From NCBI GenBank assembly GCA_037953745.1, contig JBAKBP010001427.1, forward strand, positions 124,001 through 188,000: DNA of 64,000 nucleotides, read 5' to 3'. Below are positions 12,064 through 23,145 of this stretch, in pieces. The notes under the pieces are model-generated. The model was not told the DNA's origin and ran no database searches. It saw only the letters and a program-made list of their open reading frames with translations. Numbering within the stretch: the stretch's first letter is position 1; each line of letters starts with the position of its first letter. Position numbers and translations under genes: made by a program. The stretch comes from Lithodes maja. Lineage: Eukaryota; Arthropoda; Malacostraca; Decapoda; Lithodidae.

Positions 12064-13489
12064 TGTACAAAGGAAATCAAGCAACAACAGGTCTAGTGAC
12101 CCTTCTAGGCTGCTTGTCATCCAAAACACTGAGGATCAAGTGTCCAAACAGTGGTTTAGAGTGGGTAAGGGAACATTGGAAAGGGAACTACTGCCCTGGA
12201 ACTAATGTCCGTGGCAGGATTAGGAAGTTAGTAGGGGACAGATGGGTTAGTAACTGAGGGGGGGATAAAATAAAGTGATTCATTTACAAACGCAGTCAGT
12301 CACGGGTTTGATGCGAGATATTTGTCTAAGCGGAGTTTAAATGAATCAACGGTGCTGCAGTCTATAACGTCTCGGGGAAGCCCATTCCACAAGTTGACAA
12401 CTCGATTGAAGAAGAAATTCTTAGATTCGTGTGAGTTAAAAGATTTACCAAAATTTTTGCAACGTTTCCCCGTGTGTAATTAGATTGGTCGATAGTGAAG
12501 TACTTACTACAGTTCATATTGTCGATGCCTTTGATGATTTTGAACACTTGAATTAAGTCACCTCTTAACCCTTAACTAGCGGCGCGCAACATAAGTCGAG
12601 TATAATAAATTTGGACTATCTGGCGGCGCGCGACATAGGTCGTGTGGCAATTTCAGCACGTAATGTTGCTGAGAGAGAGAGACAACTGGTGGCAGGAGAG
12701 TAGCGAGCGTGTGACTGCTCCAGACCACCGCGGCGAACCTACTGACACGAATCCCACCTCCTCCCTCCCTCTCTCACTCGCTACATACTGAATTGTATGG
12801 GGAAAGTACCGAATTACATGCTTTTTGCACTCGTGTTGCGCGGTTGTTGCAAGAAAACTAGCCGTCATAAAAGGATCGTTATGGTGTCATTGGAAAGCTC
12901 TGTTTATGCCCTTTCAGGGATAGATACTTGTTTTACGCTCTGGGTCTTATTTAGGCATGAAAATGATCACGTAAACAGCCCTATTTTGGCTAAAAACACC
13001 CCGCTGGGCGGTACATATAAATAGACCGCTAGCCCGCTAATAAGGTGTTAATTTGTGCTGGGTTAAAGGAAATAGATTTAATTCTCTAAGACGCTCTTCG
13101 TATGGTTTGTTCTTTAGGCTAGGTATCATTTTGGTAACTCTACGTTGAACTCGTTCTAGCTTGTTTATATCTTTTTGGTAATAAGGGCACCAGGATTGAA
13201 CGCAGTAATCCAGAAGAGGGCGGACTAAGGAATTGTAAAGGGTTAGGATAACTTCTTTGGATTTATGCTCAAATGACCTGCCTATAAAGCCAATTATTTT
13301 GTTTGCCTTCTTAACAACTTCTGAACATTGTTGACTCGGTTTTAGGTCACTCGATATTGTTACTCCCAGATCGGTTTCTCTGTTTACATTCTTAAGCTGA
13401 GTGCCATTCATCGAATAGTTTGCTTTCTCATTTAGGTATCCGATATGTAGTACTTTACATTTATCCGCATTGAAACTCATTTGCCAAAT
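12064..13489 (-). mobile_element. F2 (CR1/L2-like) retrotransposon, copy a, interrupted by a TTAA element
   Basis: The minus-strand copy covers the 3' part of ORF2 and the 3' UTR. Its 5' truncation lies at 13489, just short of a long (GA)n tract. The 3' end keeps one unit of the family's short tail. A 479-bp TTAA-flanked element (12569-13047) splits it. The reading frame encodes the segment after the RT catalytic motif (from WQMSFNADKC through YEERLRELNLFPLTQ). The C-terminal part (12290-12564) is frameshifted, so this is a dead fragment. Confidence 0.88.
12569..13047. mobile_element. piggyBac-like non-autonomous element with TTAA target duplication
   Basis: The element is flanked by TTAA at 12565-12568 and 13048-13051, inside F2 sequence. 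Other F2 copies show the empty site, CACCTCTTAATCTGCGCTGG. Its ends are imperfect inverted repeats: CCCTTAACTAGCGG on the left and CACCTTATTAGCGG inward from the right. A subterminal repeat with GGCGGCGCGC occurs twice near the left end (12588-12650). No transposase ORF is visible. Exact TTAA duplication is the hallmark of the piggyBac superfamily; membership is inferred from that and the ends. Confidence 0.85.
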
Positions 13490-13499
13490 ACACAAATAA

Positions 13500-13501
<2 letters not shown>

Positions 13502-13588
<87 letters not shown>
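13502..13588. repeat. (GA)n microsatellite
   Basis: A perfect GA run of more than 80 bp near the 5'-truncated edge of F2-a. Confidence 0.95.
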
Positions 13589-13595
<7 letters not shown>

Positions 13596-13692
13596 GAATG
13601 AAGATAGGTGAGTGTTTGGTAAGAGCAGAGAGTCTCGGACACAAAGGGATGACAAGCAAGACAGAAAGATTGTGGACGAGGAGACTGAAGCT

Positions 13693-13697
13693 GTGCG

Positions 13698-13759
<62 letters not shown>

Positions 13760-13765
13760 GTGTCT
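13693..13765. repeat. (GT)n microsatellite, interrupted
   Basis: GT runs broken by GTACGTGTAT and followed by GT-rich sequence to about 13820. Confidence 0.92.
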
Positions 13766-13848
13766 GTGTGGCTATGAGTGTGTGTTGTCGGTGGTATATG
13801 TAGTGAGTGTGTGTGTTTTTGTGAGAGATGGCTGTGGCAGAATGCTGA

Positions 13849-14319
13849 TTTGGTGAACAGTTTAGAGACGTAACATAATATAAAAGAGAAGTAAAATAAG
13901 TTATGTAGGTAATCATTTGGTGAACAGTTTAGAGACGTAACATAATATAAAAGAGAAGTAAAATAAGTTATGTAGGTAATCATTTGGTGAACAGTTTAGA
14001 GACGTAACATAATATAAAAGAGAAGTAAAATAAGTTATGTAGGTAATCATTTGGTGAACAGTTTAGAGACGTAACATAATATAAAAGAGAAGTAAAATAA
14101 GTTATGTAGGTAATCATTTGGTGAACAGTTTAGAGACGTAACATAATATAAAAGAGAAGTAAAATAAGTTATGTAGGTAATCATTTGGTGAACAGTTTAG
14201 AGACGTAACATAATATAAAAGAGAAGTAAAATAAGTTATGTAGGTAATCATTTGGTGAACAGTTTAGAGACGTAACATAATATAAAAGAGAAGTAAAATA
14301 AGTTATGTAGGTACTCATT
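13849..14319. repeat. 67-bp minisatellite, seven copies
   Basis: Unit starts lie at 13851, 13918, 13985, 14052, 14119, 14186 and 14253, an exact 67-bp period. A degenerate start follows at 14320. The copies look identical by eye except for the last, in which the unit end changes from TAATC to TACTC. The unit contains TGGTGAACAGTTTAGAGACG. There is no coding capacity. Confidence 0.97.
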
Positions 14320-14450
14320 TGGTAAATCTCATACCTCTCACTTAAACAGTAGGCTACCATCGTGCGGTTGGGAGTATGAACATGATTAGATTAATATCCA
14401 GTATTCGAGAATGGATAATAAGTCGTAGGCGTGTGCATAAACCTTTAACC

Positions 14451-14523
14451 GTCCTGGTGGTGTAATGGTTAAGGTGGCAAAAATATGTGTGTGATAACCC
14501 GGGTTCGAATCCCGGTGGATCAT
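14451..14523 (+). mobile_element. tRNA-like retroposon or tRNA pseudogene
   Basis: It has an A box TGGTGTAATGG (14457-14467) and a B box GGTTCGAATCC (14502-14512) with a good T arm. The anticodon arm is too irregular for a normal tRNA. It is followed by an AT-rich tail containing TTAATTTCATTGG, similar to the tail of the 51196 copy. Confidence 0.5.
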
Positions 14524-14604
14524 ATATACTTTAATTAATTTCATTGGGGGTGTGGTGGTGAGATTAATAAAAATAATATCAATAAAAAGCAAAACAAAAA
14601 TATA

Positions 14605-14605
14605 A

Positions 14606-14655
<50 letters not shown>
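14605..14655. repeat. (TAA)n microsatellite
   Basis: A pure AAT/TAA trinucleotide run. Confidence 0.95.
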
Positions 14656-15060
14656 TGACAAAAATAACAATAAAATGTGTGTGTTATATGTGCGTGCTTG
14701 TGTTCTTAGAGTGCGTGTGAGTATCATGGAAAACAACACTTATTCTTTTGGACGAGGAGGCTGAAGCTGTATATGTGTAGCTCTGTGTGTGTGTGTGTGT
14801 GTAACTCTGTGTGTGTGTATATGTGTAGCTCTGTGTGTGTGTGTGTGTATATGTGTGGAGTGGGAGATAGAGAGGGGGCCGTGAATATGTGGGTGGGTGT
14901 ATATAGGAGTGGTATAGTATGAGTGTGAGTGTGTGTTTAGAGTGTGTCTTAAAAAGTGAGAATGAAAAATCGCTATAAGTGTGCAAGTCATACAAAGCAT
15001 GTGTAGATGTGTTTGTGTGTGTTGGAGGGGGGGGGGGGTGCGCAGGTACAGTCGCGTTCA
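14656..15060. other. GT-rich non-coding stretch
   Basis: GT-rich sequence with a short repeat GTGTAGCTCTGTGTGTG at 14770-14860, further TG-rich sequence, and a poly-G run near 15027-15037. I see no gene. Confidence 0.6.
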
Positions 15061-15064
15061 TTAA

Positions 15065-15260
15065 GGGAATCCACCTCGCTTTGTTTTGTTTTTTCTCTCC
15101 CCTCTCTTTGGCTTGTATCCATTCGGCCCCATTCAGCCTACTGTTTTAAGACGTTTACCCCCATCCAGGTGTCAATATTTTCCTGGCGAGCGGTAGCGAG
15201 CCAGCATATATATATTTTTGTTTTGACAGCAAGCTAAATTTGTAAATTTTTCGCTATTGT
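15065..15260. mobile_element. Fold-back element, single arm (copy 1)
   Basis: Starts after TTAA (15061-15064). It matches the left arm of the elements at 18616 and 22764 (CTTGTATCCATTCGGCCCC ... GGCGAGCGGTAGCGAGCCAG) and their central CAGCAAGCTAAATTTGT. The right arm is missing. Confidence 0.7.
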
Positions 15261-16670
15261 CGCTATTTAGCAGAATGTCCAGGTATAATACGATTGTAGT
15301 GCAATTTAAATGTATAAAACCAAACTCGCAAGTGATCAATTGTATAAAGAAGGAAGACAAGAAAATTATAATGGGACATGAACAACGAGAAACGGAACAC
15401 TAATACTCGATGGAATATGTATACATGAATATAAAATAAGCTAACAACAATCCCTGCAATGTTATCAGTAGTATTTACTTACAGTAAATTGTACTAACAA
15501 TTCTAAGAACACGATAAACCCATTGGATTTATTCTGAATGATTATTTACTCTATATTTTAGAAATAATTTGGCTCAGATATTACAACCGGTTTTAATACT
15601 CAATGTATTTCTAGTTAAAACCAGACCATGAACTACATATTTACCTAAAAAATATTGAACTTAATTTGTGTGTTACATTTTTTTAAAGAAAACTAAAGGT
15701 ATGCACACACATGAATGATAACCATTGCACTCATAATCTTGTAATTAATTATATCAGATATGTATGTGTCTATTGCTAGACATCTGATGGCCAGCGGTGT
15801 GGCCATAAATTAATCCTCCCTATATTCCGAGCTATTTCGTTCAATTCTCCAGCTTGCTTTCGGGGGATGGTTGGCAGATCAATCGCACACAATTTGAATA
15901 TGTTATTTCCTATTCCCTAGTTGTAAATTAATGACTTTGTTTTCGTTATAGCCTAAACTGTCCATATATGTATGTGTAGATTTGATCAGTGAATATGGAA
16001 ATGGATATAATCTGAGGGTACACTGATAACGAAAGTGTGTGTGTTTTTTCCTGTGGTGTGGTTTTCTGTGTTAATATGTTTTTTTTTCTTCAGAAAACAT
16101 CGCCTAATGTTAGTGATAATAAGACGATCAAAGGCGTCCTAATGCTGAAAAGGTTAAGCGCTGCACTATATAATACGCCCTTAAAAGAATAAAACATAAA
16201 ACAAAAAAAAGATCATGTAACATTATAACGTCTCCTGCAAGTGTTAAGGATTTTTTTTTTCTGGACCACCTTGTCCCTTATCTTTAGCCCCATTAGTTTT
16301 GGGCTTTTAAGAAATATTCCTAATTAGCTTGGCAATATTAAGACTTTTCGCCCAATTTATTTGCCAATATTAAAACCCTTCGTATCATTTAGAGTTTTTT
16401 TTTTCTTCTTCCTTGTGAGTGACAGCGAGCCTTTAATTTAGGAGCATCCGGTTGAGTGTTTTGCCACTGGCTGGGCCGGGCTGAGTAGGCTATAACATAT
16501 CGTATGGTCGTAGATAAAAACAAAAAGAATAACAACATTAAGTTATCATTTGATGGAAGTTTGTAATAATTATCTAGCCTTTTGTAATATATGTCAGTAT
16601 AAGTATTGATGGGAACTGGGAATCCTCCTCACTTTTTAATATTCACCTGCAATACAGGACAGAGTTGGGG
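15261..16670. other. Non-coding AT-rich spacer with relics
   Basis: I see no gene. 15290-15350 resembles the right end of the palindromic MITE (CTCGCAAGTGATCAATTG). 16100-16158 resembles a right end of the TTAA MITE family (GCTGAAAAGGTTAA). 16240-16450 is a diverged fold-back relic with GTGACAGCGAGCC. Confidence 0.5.
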
Positions 16671-16798
16671 GCGAGGGAGCGCAAAAGTTGTCCTCGACCT
16701 TAGGAACTGGAACATGGATGATGTTTCTGTTCGGGCTCTGTCTCGAGTGGCTTACCCCCAGCTATGGGGTGTGTGCCTGAGTATATACACACACATAC
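16671..16798 (+). repeat. Unclassified dispersed repeat R1, copy 1
   Basis: Shares CTGTTCGGGCTCTGTCTCG and CAATGGGGT-like sequence with 23974-24117. Both copies end in a simple tail, here ATACACACACATAC. This looks like a small retroposon but has no recognisable promoter. Confidence 0.5.
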
Positions 16799-16871
16799 AA
16801 ATTATTATTTTCGTATTTTTTTCAGCTGACGGTAAATCGAAGCCCTTAGTAACTGATATCTTGATACTTAA

Positions 16872-17067
16872 CCATTTCACTACCGGGGATGCCTGATGCT
16901 ATATTTCAACTACATTTGGAAAATTTCATGTAGCTTAGGGAGAATCTGTGGTAGTAAAAAGGGTTAATTGAGTTAATATGTAGCCTTTTATTTCCGTCCT
17001 AAGCTGAATATAATCGTCTAGCAATTGACGGAATATAATGAAAAGGACGTCACCGGTATTGAATGGG
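16872..17067. mobile_element. TTAA-flanked MITE (M1 family), 196 bp
   Basis: TTAA lies at 16868-16871 and 17068-17071. The left end reads CCATTTCACTACCGGGG. The right end, read inward, is CCCATTCAATACCGGTG, a matching inverted repeat. An internal motif ATCGTCTAG matches other members. No ORF. Confidence 0.8.
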
Positions 17068-17167
17068 TTAATGAAGCAATATGAAACTATTATATCTCTG
17101 CGTTTTACAAAAGCCAATATTTCATAAAAAACACTTATTTGTTTACACAATCTTCGTAACGGCTGAG

Positions 17168-17587
17168 TAATTACGGAAGGTGCGAGGCAAACTCTAGGTC
17201 ACTAATTACGAAAGGTACGAGGCAAACTCTAGGTCACTAATTACGAAAGGTACGAGGCAAACTCTAGGTCACTAATTACGAAAGGTGCGAGGCAAACTCT
17301 AGGTCACTAATTACTGAAGGTGCGAGGCAAACTCTAGGTCACTAATTACGAAAGGTACGAGGCAAACTCTAGGTCACTAATTACTGAAGGTGCGAGGCAA
17401 ACTCTAGGTCACTAATTACGAAAGGTACGAGGCAAACTCTAGGTCACTAATTACGAAAGGGGCGAGGCAAACTCTAGGTCACTAATTACGAAAGGTGCGA
17501 GGCAAACTCTAGGTCACTAATTACGAAAGGTACGAGGCAAACTCTAGGTCACTAATTACGAAAGGTACGAGGCAAACTCTAGGTCAC
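17168..17587. repeat. 35-bp minisatellite, 12 copies
   Basis: The unit TAATTACGAAAGGTACGAGG plus CAAACTCTAGGTCAC repeats with an exact 35-bp period. Variation is confined to a few positions (CG/CT before AAAGG, and TACG, TGCG or GGCG). Confidence 0.97.
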
Positions 17588-17683
17588 TAATTTACTCGCA
17601 TCAGATACAATTAAATGGTATCGTACCCGACTTGGATTTATTGTCATTGGATCCATTTCGTGTTCTCTGAATCATGTCATTAA

Positions 17684-17909
17684 CTCTCTCGGGATCTTTT
17701 TTGACGCGTTCTTTCATCTTATTCTAGCTATTATTAGATGATTTTAATAAGAACGAGACTGTGGAGGTCAAAGGAATAACCGAGACAGAATTTACCCCTT
17801 TGAATGATAAAGTTCCTTTTTAATTTTAAGCTGTACAGTGTACACGATGTACACCATTGTGTAATGATAACCAGAATTATAGTAAGAATGACGTACTAGA
17901 CTGAAAGGG
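17684..17909. mobile_element. TTAA-flanked MITE (M1 family), 226 bp
   Basis: TTAA lies at 17680-17683 and 17910-17913. Ends are CTCTCTCGGGATC on the left and, read inward from the right, CCCTTTCAGTCTAGTACG. It has the internal family motif ATTAGATGAT. No ORF. Confidence 0.72.
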
Positions 17910-17999
17910 TTAAGTAATGTAACTAAACCTAAATAAAATAAATACAATCCACAAAATTGAGGGATTTGAGAGGTTTGCCTTGTTTTAATAGAACAATGC

Positions 18000-18611
18000 A
18001 AGATTAGGAGTAGTTTGATCTGAAATGCAGTACCGGTATTAATTAAAATAAGATTAATGACGGTATGAACAGATATATGTAGGCTACTCTATTTACACAC
18101 ATAATTCACTCCAATACATTGACTCTGATACGTACGAAACAAAACACGTCGCATGCCTTGGGTTTAACCCTTTCCGCACGATGGTGTAATGCTCGTCTCC
18201 TGGTTACCATTACCAGGGAAAAAATCGACACCTAAATAGCACGAAAGCCCTAAATATTGACGAAAAAATGGGGCGAAAGGTCTTAAAATCGACTAACTAA
18301 TGGGACAAACATCTTAACATCTGAAAACTAATGGGGCTAAACATGAGGTAGAAAGTGGTCCAGAAAACCGACCCATCCCCCCTTAAGCTTATAAACTACC
18401 TTCAAGACACAAAGGGGCAAATATTATCTTCATTAACCCTCTGAATATCATAGGACCTTCTTAGACCTTGCGTACAATCGTCTTTTGTTAGTCAGAATAA
18501 TAGATACAAAAGGTGTCGTGGTGTGGAAGGGGTTCAAAGGTTCACGTGTGGCTGTATAGTAAAGCCGGTGACACAAGAGCATTAAGTTTATCCACTACAT
18601 GGGTCGGTGCC
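18000..18611. other. Non-coding spacer with a fold-back relic
   Basis: I see no gene. 18176-18395 contains AAACTAATGGGGCTAAAC and related landmarks of the diverged fold-back family, ending at CCCCCCTTAAGC. Confidence 0.5.
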
Positions 18612-18615
18612 TTAA

Positions 18616-19018
18616 GGGGGACCACCTCACTTTTGTTTCTCTTTCTCTCCCTCTCTCTTTGGCTTGTATCCATTCGGCCCCATTCAGCCTACTGTCTTAA
18701 GACGCTTAGCCCCATCCAGGTGTCAATATTTTTCCTGGCGAGCGGTAGCGAGCCAGCATAATTATATACAGTATATATACCGTATATATATATTTTTTTA
18801 CAGCAAGCTAAATTTGTACATTTTTCGATAGAAAAATTTCTCCGGCGAAGCCGGATTTCTCCATACAATGCTGGCTCGCTATCGCTCGCCAAGAAGAAAT
18901 CCACACCTGGATGGGGATAACAATCTTAAAACAGTTGGCTGAATGGGGCTGAATGGATACAAGCCAGAGAAAGAGAGAGAAGGCGAGAAAGATAAAAAAA
19001 AAAAACGGTGACCCCTCC
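18616..19018. mobile_element. Fold-back element with about 150-bp arms, copy 2
   Basis: Flanked by TTAA at 18612-18615 and 19019-19022. The left arm runs from GGGGGACCACCTCAC through CTTGTATCCATTCGGCCCC to GGCGAGCGGTAGCGAGCCAG. The right arm is the near-complete reverse complement, ending GGTGACCCCTCC. The centre holds a TCCGGC-GAA-GCCGGA hairpin. There is no coding sequence. The TTAA flanks suggest mobilisation by a piggyBac-type transposase; this is inference. Confidence 0.85.
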
Positions 19019-19022
19019 TTAA

Positions 19023-19798
19023 ATCCGCTAACAGTTATCGGTTTATTATAGACATTGCTGTTTATTCGTACATTACATTACACTGTGCACGATTATAAAT
19101 ACCAAGATAGAAAGTACAGTCATAAGGAAGGAGAACATAATCAGATTGTTGATTCGGATTGTTGCTAGTTTTGACACCGACTCTGTGGCACCAATACATT
19201 CGCTCGTGTGACACCGGCTAATGTTTTGATGTAGGCATGAGGTTGTGCTACTTCGTGTAATTATGTGTGAATCTATCTATCTATCTATCTATTTAGCCAT
19301 TATTTTGTCTATCTAGTAACCTACCTAAATATCTTTATCTACATCAAGAGGGAAGTGTGTGTGTGTGTGTGTTAGTGTTTGTGAGTGTTAGTGTGTGTGT
19401 GTGTTAGTGTGTGTGTGTGTGTGTGTTGATTTTGATCTTAGCCAGAATATATCACAATTAGGCGTCATCTGTAATTCCCCACCAATACAATATATGTGCA
19501 CTCGGATGCCATAGTCTATAGCTCACTCATAAACATTCCTGGATTTCAACTATATATAATTATGGAAATTAATATATGAATATATTTTTCTATGCATCAA
19601 TTACACACCTATATATACTACTTATTGAAAATCATATTATATCCAAAGCGCAATCCAGATTGTTATAATTACATAAAGAAATACATAAAGGGTCCACCAA
19701 GTCTTACGAGGGTACCCTGGATAATAGGCGTACACAAAAATGGCGGAAACGAATAATCTTGTACCCCAGCTTTTTGTGTAGCGCAAGAAATGTTCAGA

Positions 19799-19800
<2 letters not shown>
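19023..19800. other. Non-coding spacer
   Basis: I see no gene. (ATCT)n lies at 19267-19290 and short GT tracts at 19353-19427. 19494-19545 is a solo copy of the end of the 7832-8665 element (CACTCGGATGCCATAGTC). Confidence 0.6.

Positions 19801-19873
<73 letters not shown>
19801..19873. repeat. (GT)n microsatellite
   Basis: A pure GT run directly abutting the 3' end of the SINE. Confidence 0.95.
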
Positions 19874-19878
<5 letters not shown>

Positions 19879-20360
19879 CAGTTACTCAGTTACTTGTTCG
19901 TCAAGGGGAATCCACGCAATGCGAGCTAAGCTCATTATTATCGCGCCTCCTTAACTGGGAATGTATTGCGTGAAATGCATGTTAAGTGTTTTATGTACTG
20001 TTGGAATGGCCGTGGATGTGTGTGTAGTCTGTATTTAGCCAATTGGCGACATCGGAAACGAAGGCTTAGGGTGGATCTGTTTGGTACCATTCTCACTATA
20101 GACGGTACCGTCTCGCCCGAAGGCTTAGGTAGCCATCAGCTTAGGTGAACCATATGATACCCATCTCGCCTTGTACCATTTTTGCCAACCCCAGATGGGA
20201 CGTCACAACGTTGTCCACTTATTCCAGGTACCTATTTACAGCTAGGTGAACTGAGGCTAACACATGAAAGGAGACAAGCCCAATTTGTCTCCGCCCGGTC
20301 TGGGATTGAACCCCCGACCCCTCGTGTGTGAGACGAGAGCTCTACCGACTAGGCTACGGG

Positions 20361-20361
<1 letters not shown>
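19874..20361 (-). mobile_element. tRNA-Val-like SINE, copy 2
   Basis: Nearly identical to copy 1 (10731-11211), with the same head on the minus strand and the same 3' terminus, here with an extra GTTACTCA unit. (GT)n touches both ends, so this copy sits inside a microsatellite. Confidence 0.87.
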
Positions 20362-20442
<81 letters not shown>

Positions 20443-20444
20443 TT
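20362..20444. repeat. (GT)n followed by poly-T
   Basis: GT repeats to about 20426, then 18 T. Confidence 0.95.
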
Positions 20445-20716
20445 GTCTTCTCTCTTGGAAGTTAATTTGCAGTCACGATATTTTACTTCAGTCACACCTA
20501 CCCCTGTAACTACGTTGGGCAATTTCCTCTTTAATATAGCTTGTACAACTTCTTCTTCAGGTTTCAGAGATTAAAGACCCAGGTAGACAGACAGACACAA
20601 ACGCACATAAAACAACATATCCACACACACACTCATGCACTCCCAATACAAACTAAGTATGCTTATGAAAATCATGTATATAATTGATGTATTGCTCTTT
20701 TCTAAATGGGAAAACT

Positions 20717-20717
<1 letters not shown>
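20445..20717. other. Short non-coding spacer
   Basis: Nothing recognised apart from a CA-rich patch near 20620. Confidence 0.5.

Positions 20718-20790
<73 letters not shown>
20718..20790. repeat. (TA)n microsatellite
   Basis: A pure TA run. Confidence 0.95.
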
Positions 20791-20791
<1 letters not shown>

Positions 20792-21099
20792 TGTATACCG
20801 GTGAATATATATAATGACTAAAGTAATCTAGTAAATATTTTTACCATCTGAGGAGAGTCAGCCAGGGTAAAGGTGTGGAAATTCGAAGACCATTTTGTTG
20901 TAGCCCTTCTTGAGTTACAGAGGCTACTGATCATGATTTCTGGCCTACTTATACTGAAACGACTACAGTTATGACGGTCCACCATTATTTACACGTATTA
21001 TCTCTCCCAACTTTCAGTATATCATCATTAGTGTTAATATTCCCGCAAGTAATCATTCTCTTATATTCTCGTTAAGCCCCCTACTAACCCGACGAGATT

Positions 21100-22160
21100 A
21101 CCCCTTCCCACTCTCTCCCCATACTCGATTCTCTCCCTCTCTCCAAAAACAAGTACTATCCTCCCCCCCCCCCCCTGTATACTTGTCTCGTATCACGTCT
21201 CCCCTCTCCCCATCACTCTCGACGTGTTATTTGAGCTGTTCACCTTCTAACGTCACCCCTCCCTCCTCCCGACTTCTCATCCCTTCCACATCACCTCTAT
21301 CTTTTCCTCTCTTCCCCATTCTCTTTCAACCTCTCTCTTCTCCTTTCCAAACCCCTCTCATTTGCTCTCTCCCCATCCCCTCCATCTCCCTCTTCTCCTC
21401 CCCTCCACCACCTCACTCTTCTCCTTGCACACCCCCTCCACCTCACTCTTCTCCTCCCTTCCCCATCCCCTCCTCCACCTCACTCTTCTCCATATACACC
21501 CCCTTGACCTCACTCATCTCCTCTCCTCCCTCTACTCCCACCCCTTCCCATCCACCTCCCTCTTCTCTCTTCCCATCCCAGTTCTCTTCACCTTCCCCTC
21601 CTCTTCTCTCTTCCCATCCCAGTTCTTTTCACCTTCCCCTCCTCTTCTCTCTTCCCATCCCAGTTCTCTTCACCTCCCCCTCCTCCTCTCTCCCGATCTC
21701 CTCCACCTCTCTTCCACATCCCCCCACCTTCCATTCTTCCTCTCTTCCCTTCCTCTCCGGTCCACCACCCTCTTATCCTCCTTTACCCATCCCCATCCCT
21801 TTCCTTAATTCCTCTTCCTCTATTTCTATACTTATTCTCTATTCGCCATTCCCTTCTATTTCCATCTCCCCTTCTCTTCTCTTGCCATCACCTCCCTTCT
21901 CCTTTTAGTCCCTTCCACTTCCATTCATTTCGATTATCTCCCTCCGTCATTCTCTTCTCCTCTTCCCCTGTCTCCTCCCTCTATTGCTCTCCTCTCTCCA
22001 TCTTCCCCCTCCTATTCCCCTCCTTCCACTCAATACTCTCTTTCCTCCTCCTTTTCCTCCTCCTCTCCCTGTCCCCTCCCATTCACTATAATCATTTTCT
22101 ATTCCCCTCTTCTCCACATCTCCTTCCCCACCTTCCTCTCATCACTTTCTCTTCTCGGTA
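21100..22160. repeat. About 1-kb polypyrimidine tract
   Basis: The plus strand is almost all C and T. Within it, a unit of about 41 bp (containing CTTCCCATCCCAGTTCTCTT) repeats three times at 21565-21680. The long Ser/Pro-rich ORF at 21183-21908 is a by-product of this composition and has no domain. Confidence 0.85.
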
Positions 22161-22759
22161 ATAATATAGAACACTGGCCCCACTTTATCACTGCCCCAAA
22201 ATTAAGCGTGGCCTCGCGTTCATTATTCGTGATTCTTTACTTTATAATACCGGTATGTCATAACAAAATAAATAAAATCAAATTACGGCTTTAATTGGAT
22301 TATGAACCTAGTAAATTTGGCTTGAAGGGAAGGTCCGTACATTTATATAATAACATATTTGACTACCAATCTTAACGCTATCTGGTGCGACGCTTTGGGG
22401 GTTATTATGATTTTGTTTAGTCATTATGGAGGGTTTGAAGGCATTTGCCATTTTCGGGCAATGACATTTTAGTTTGCCGCCCAAACTAAAAAATATATCC
22501 TGCCTCCTCCAAGACCCCTTTCAAGATTACATAAAACACGCCCCCTAGATCCCCTTCAACCTTAATATGTATGTTTTCGGTAGTAATATGTCCCCGCCGA
22601 AGATAGGATTATCCTAAATTACAGGTTCGCTATCGCTTACCCAGTAAAAATCGAAGGTGAACTGTATCACAATTGCCATATATGAGGTGAAACGTAAGTG
22701 TTAAAACTAATGAAGTGAAACAAGGAGACCAAACTCCGCCTCCCACGCACCATATAGGG
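22161..22759. other. Non-coding spacer with a fold-back relic
   Basis: I see no gene. 22430-22700 is a diverged relic with AGGTTCGCTATCGCTTACCC in its middle. Confidence 0.5.
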
Positions 22760-22763
22760 TTAA

Positions 22764-23141
22764 GGGGGCTCACCTCGCTTTTTTATCTTTCTCTCCCTCT
22801 CTCTTTGGCTTGTATCCATTCGGCCCCATTCAGCCTACTGTTTTCAGACGTTTACCCCCATCCAGGTGTTAATATTTTTCTGGCGAGCGGTAGCAAGCCA
22901 GCAGGAGAAATTCTTCTATATATATATTTGTTTTGACAGCAAGCTAAATTTTTACATTTTTCAATAGAAGAATTTCTCCGGCGAAGCCGGATTTCTCCAT
23001 AAAATGCTGGCTCGCTAGGAAGAAATCGACACCTGGATGGGGATAAACGTCTTAAAACAGTTGGCTGAATGGGGCCGAATGGATACAAGCCAGGGAAAGA
23101 CAGAAAAGGAGAGACAGATAAAAAAAATACTTTGATCCCCC
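22764..23141. mobile_element. Fold-back element, copy 3
   Basis: TTAA lies at 22760-22763 and 23142-23145. It has the same arms, GGCGAGCGGTAGCAAGCCAG motif and central hairpin as copy 2. The right arm has lost about 10 bp around GGCTCGCT. Ends are GGGGGCTCACC and GATCCCCC. Confidence 0.85.
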
Positions 23142-23145
23142 TTAA

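Noticed and set aside
13461..13983. ORFs with long Leu-Ser and His-Thr runs
   Set aside because: They are products of (GA)n and (GT)n microsatellites and the 67-bp minisatellite.
16606..16896. 96-residue ORF as a host gene
   Set aside because: It spans dispersed repeat R1, which recurs near 24.0 kb with stops, and runs into a simple-repeat tail and a TTAA MITE.
17168..17587. Possible CRISPR or iteron array
   Set aside because: Units of 35 bp are directly contiguous without spacers; it is an ordinary minisatellite.
21183..21908. 241-residue Ser/Pro-rich ORF
   Set aside because: It lies wholly in a C/T-only tract, so Ser, Pro, Leu and Phe codons follow automatically. No domain and no splice or promoter context is visible.
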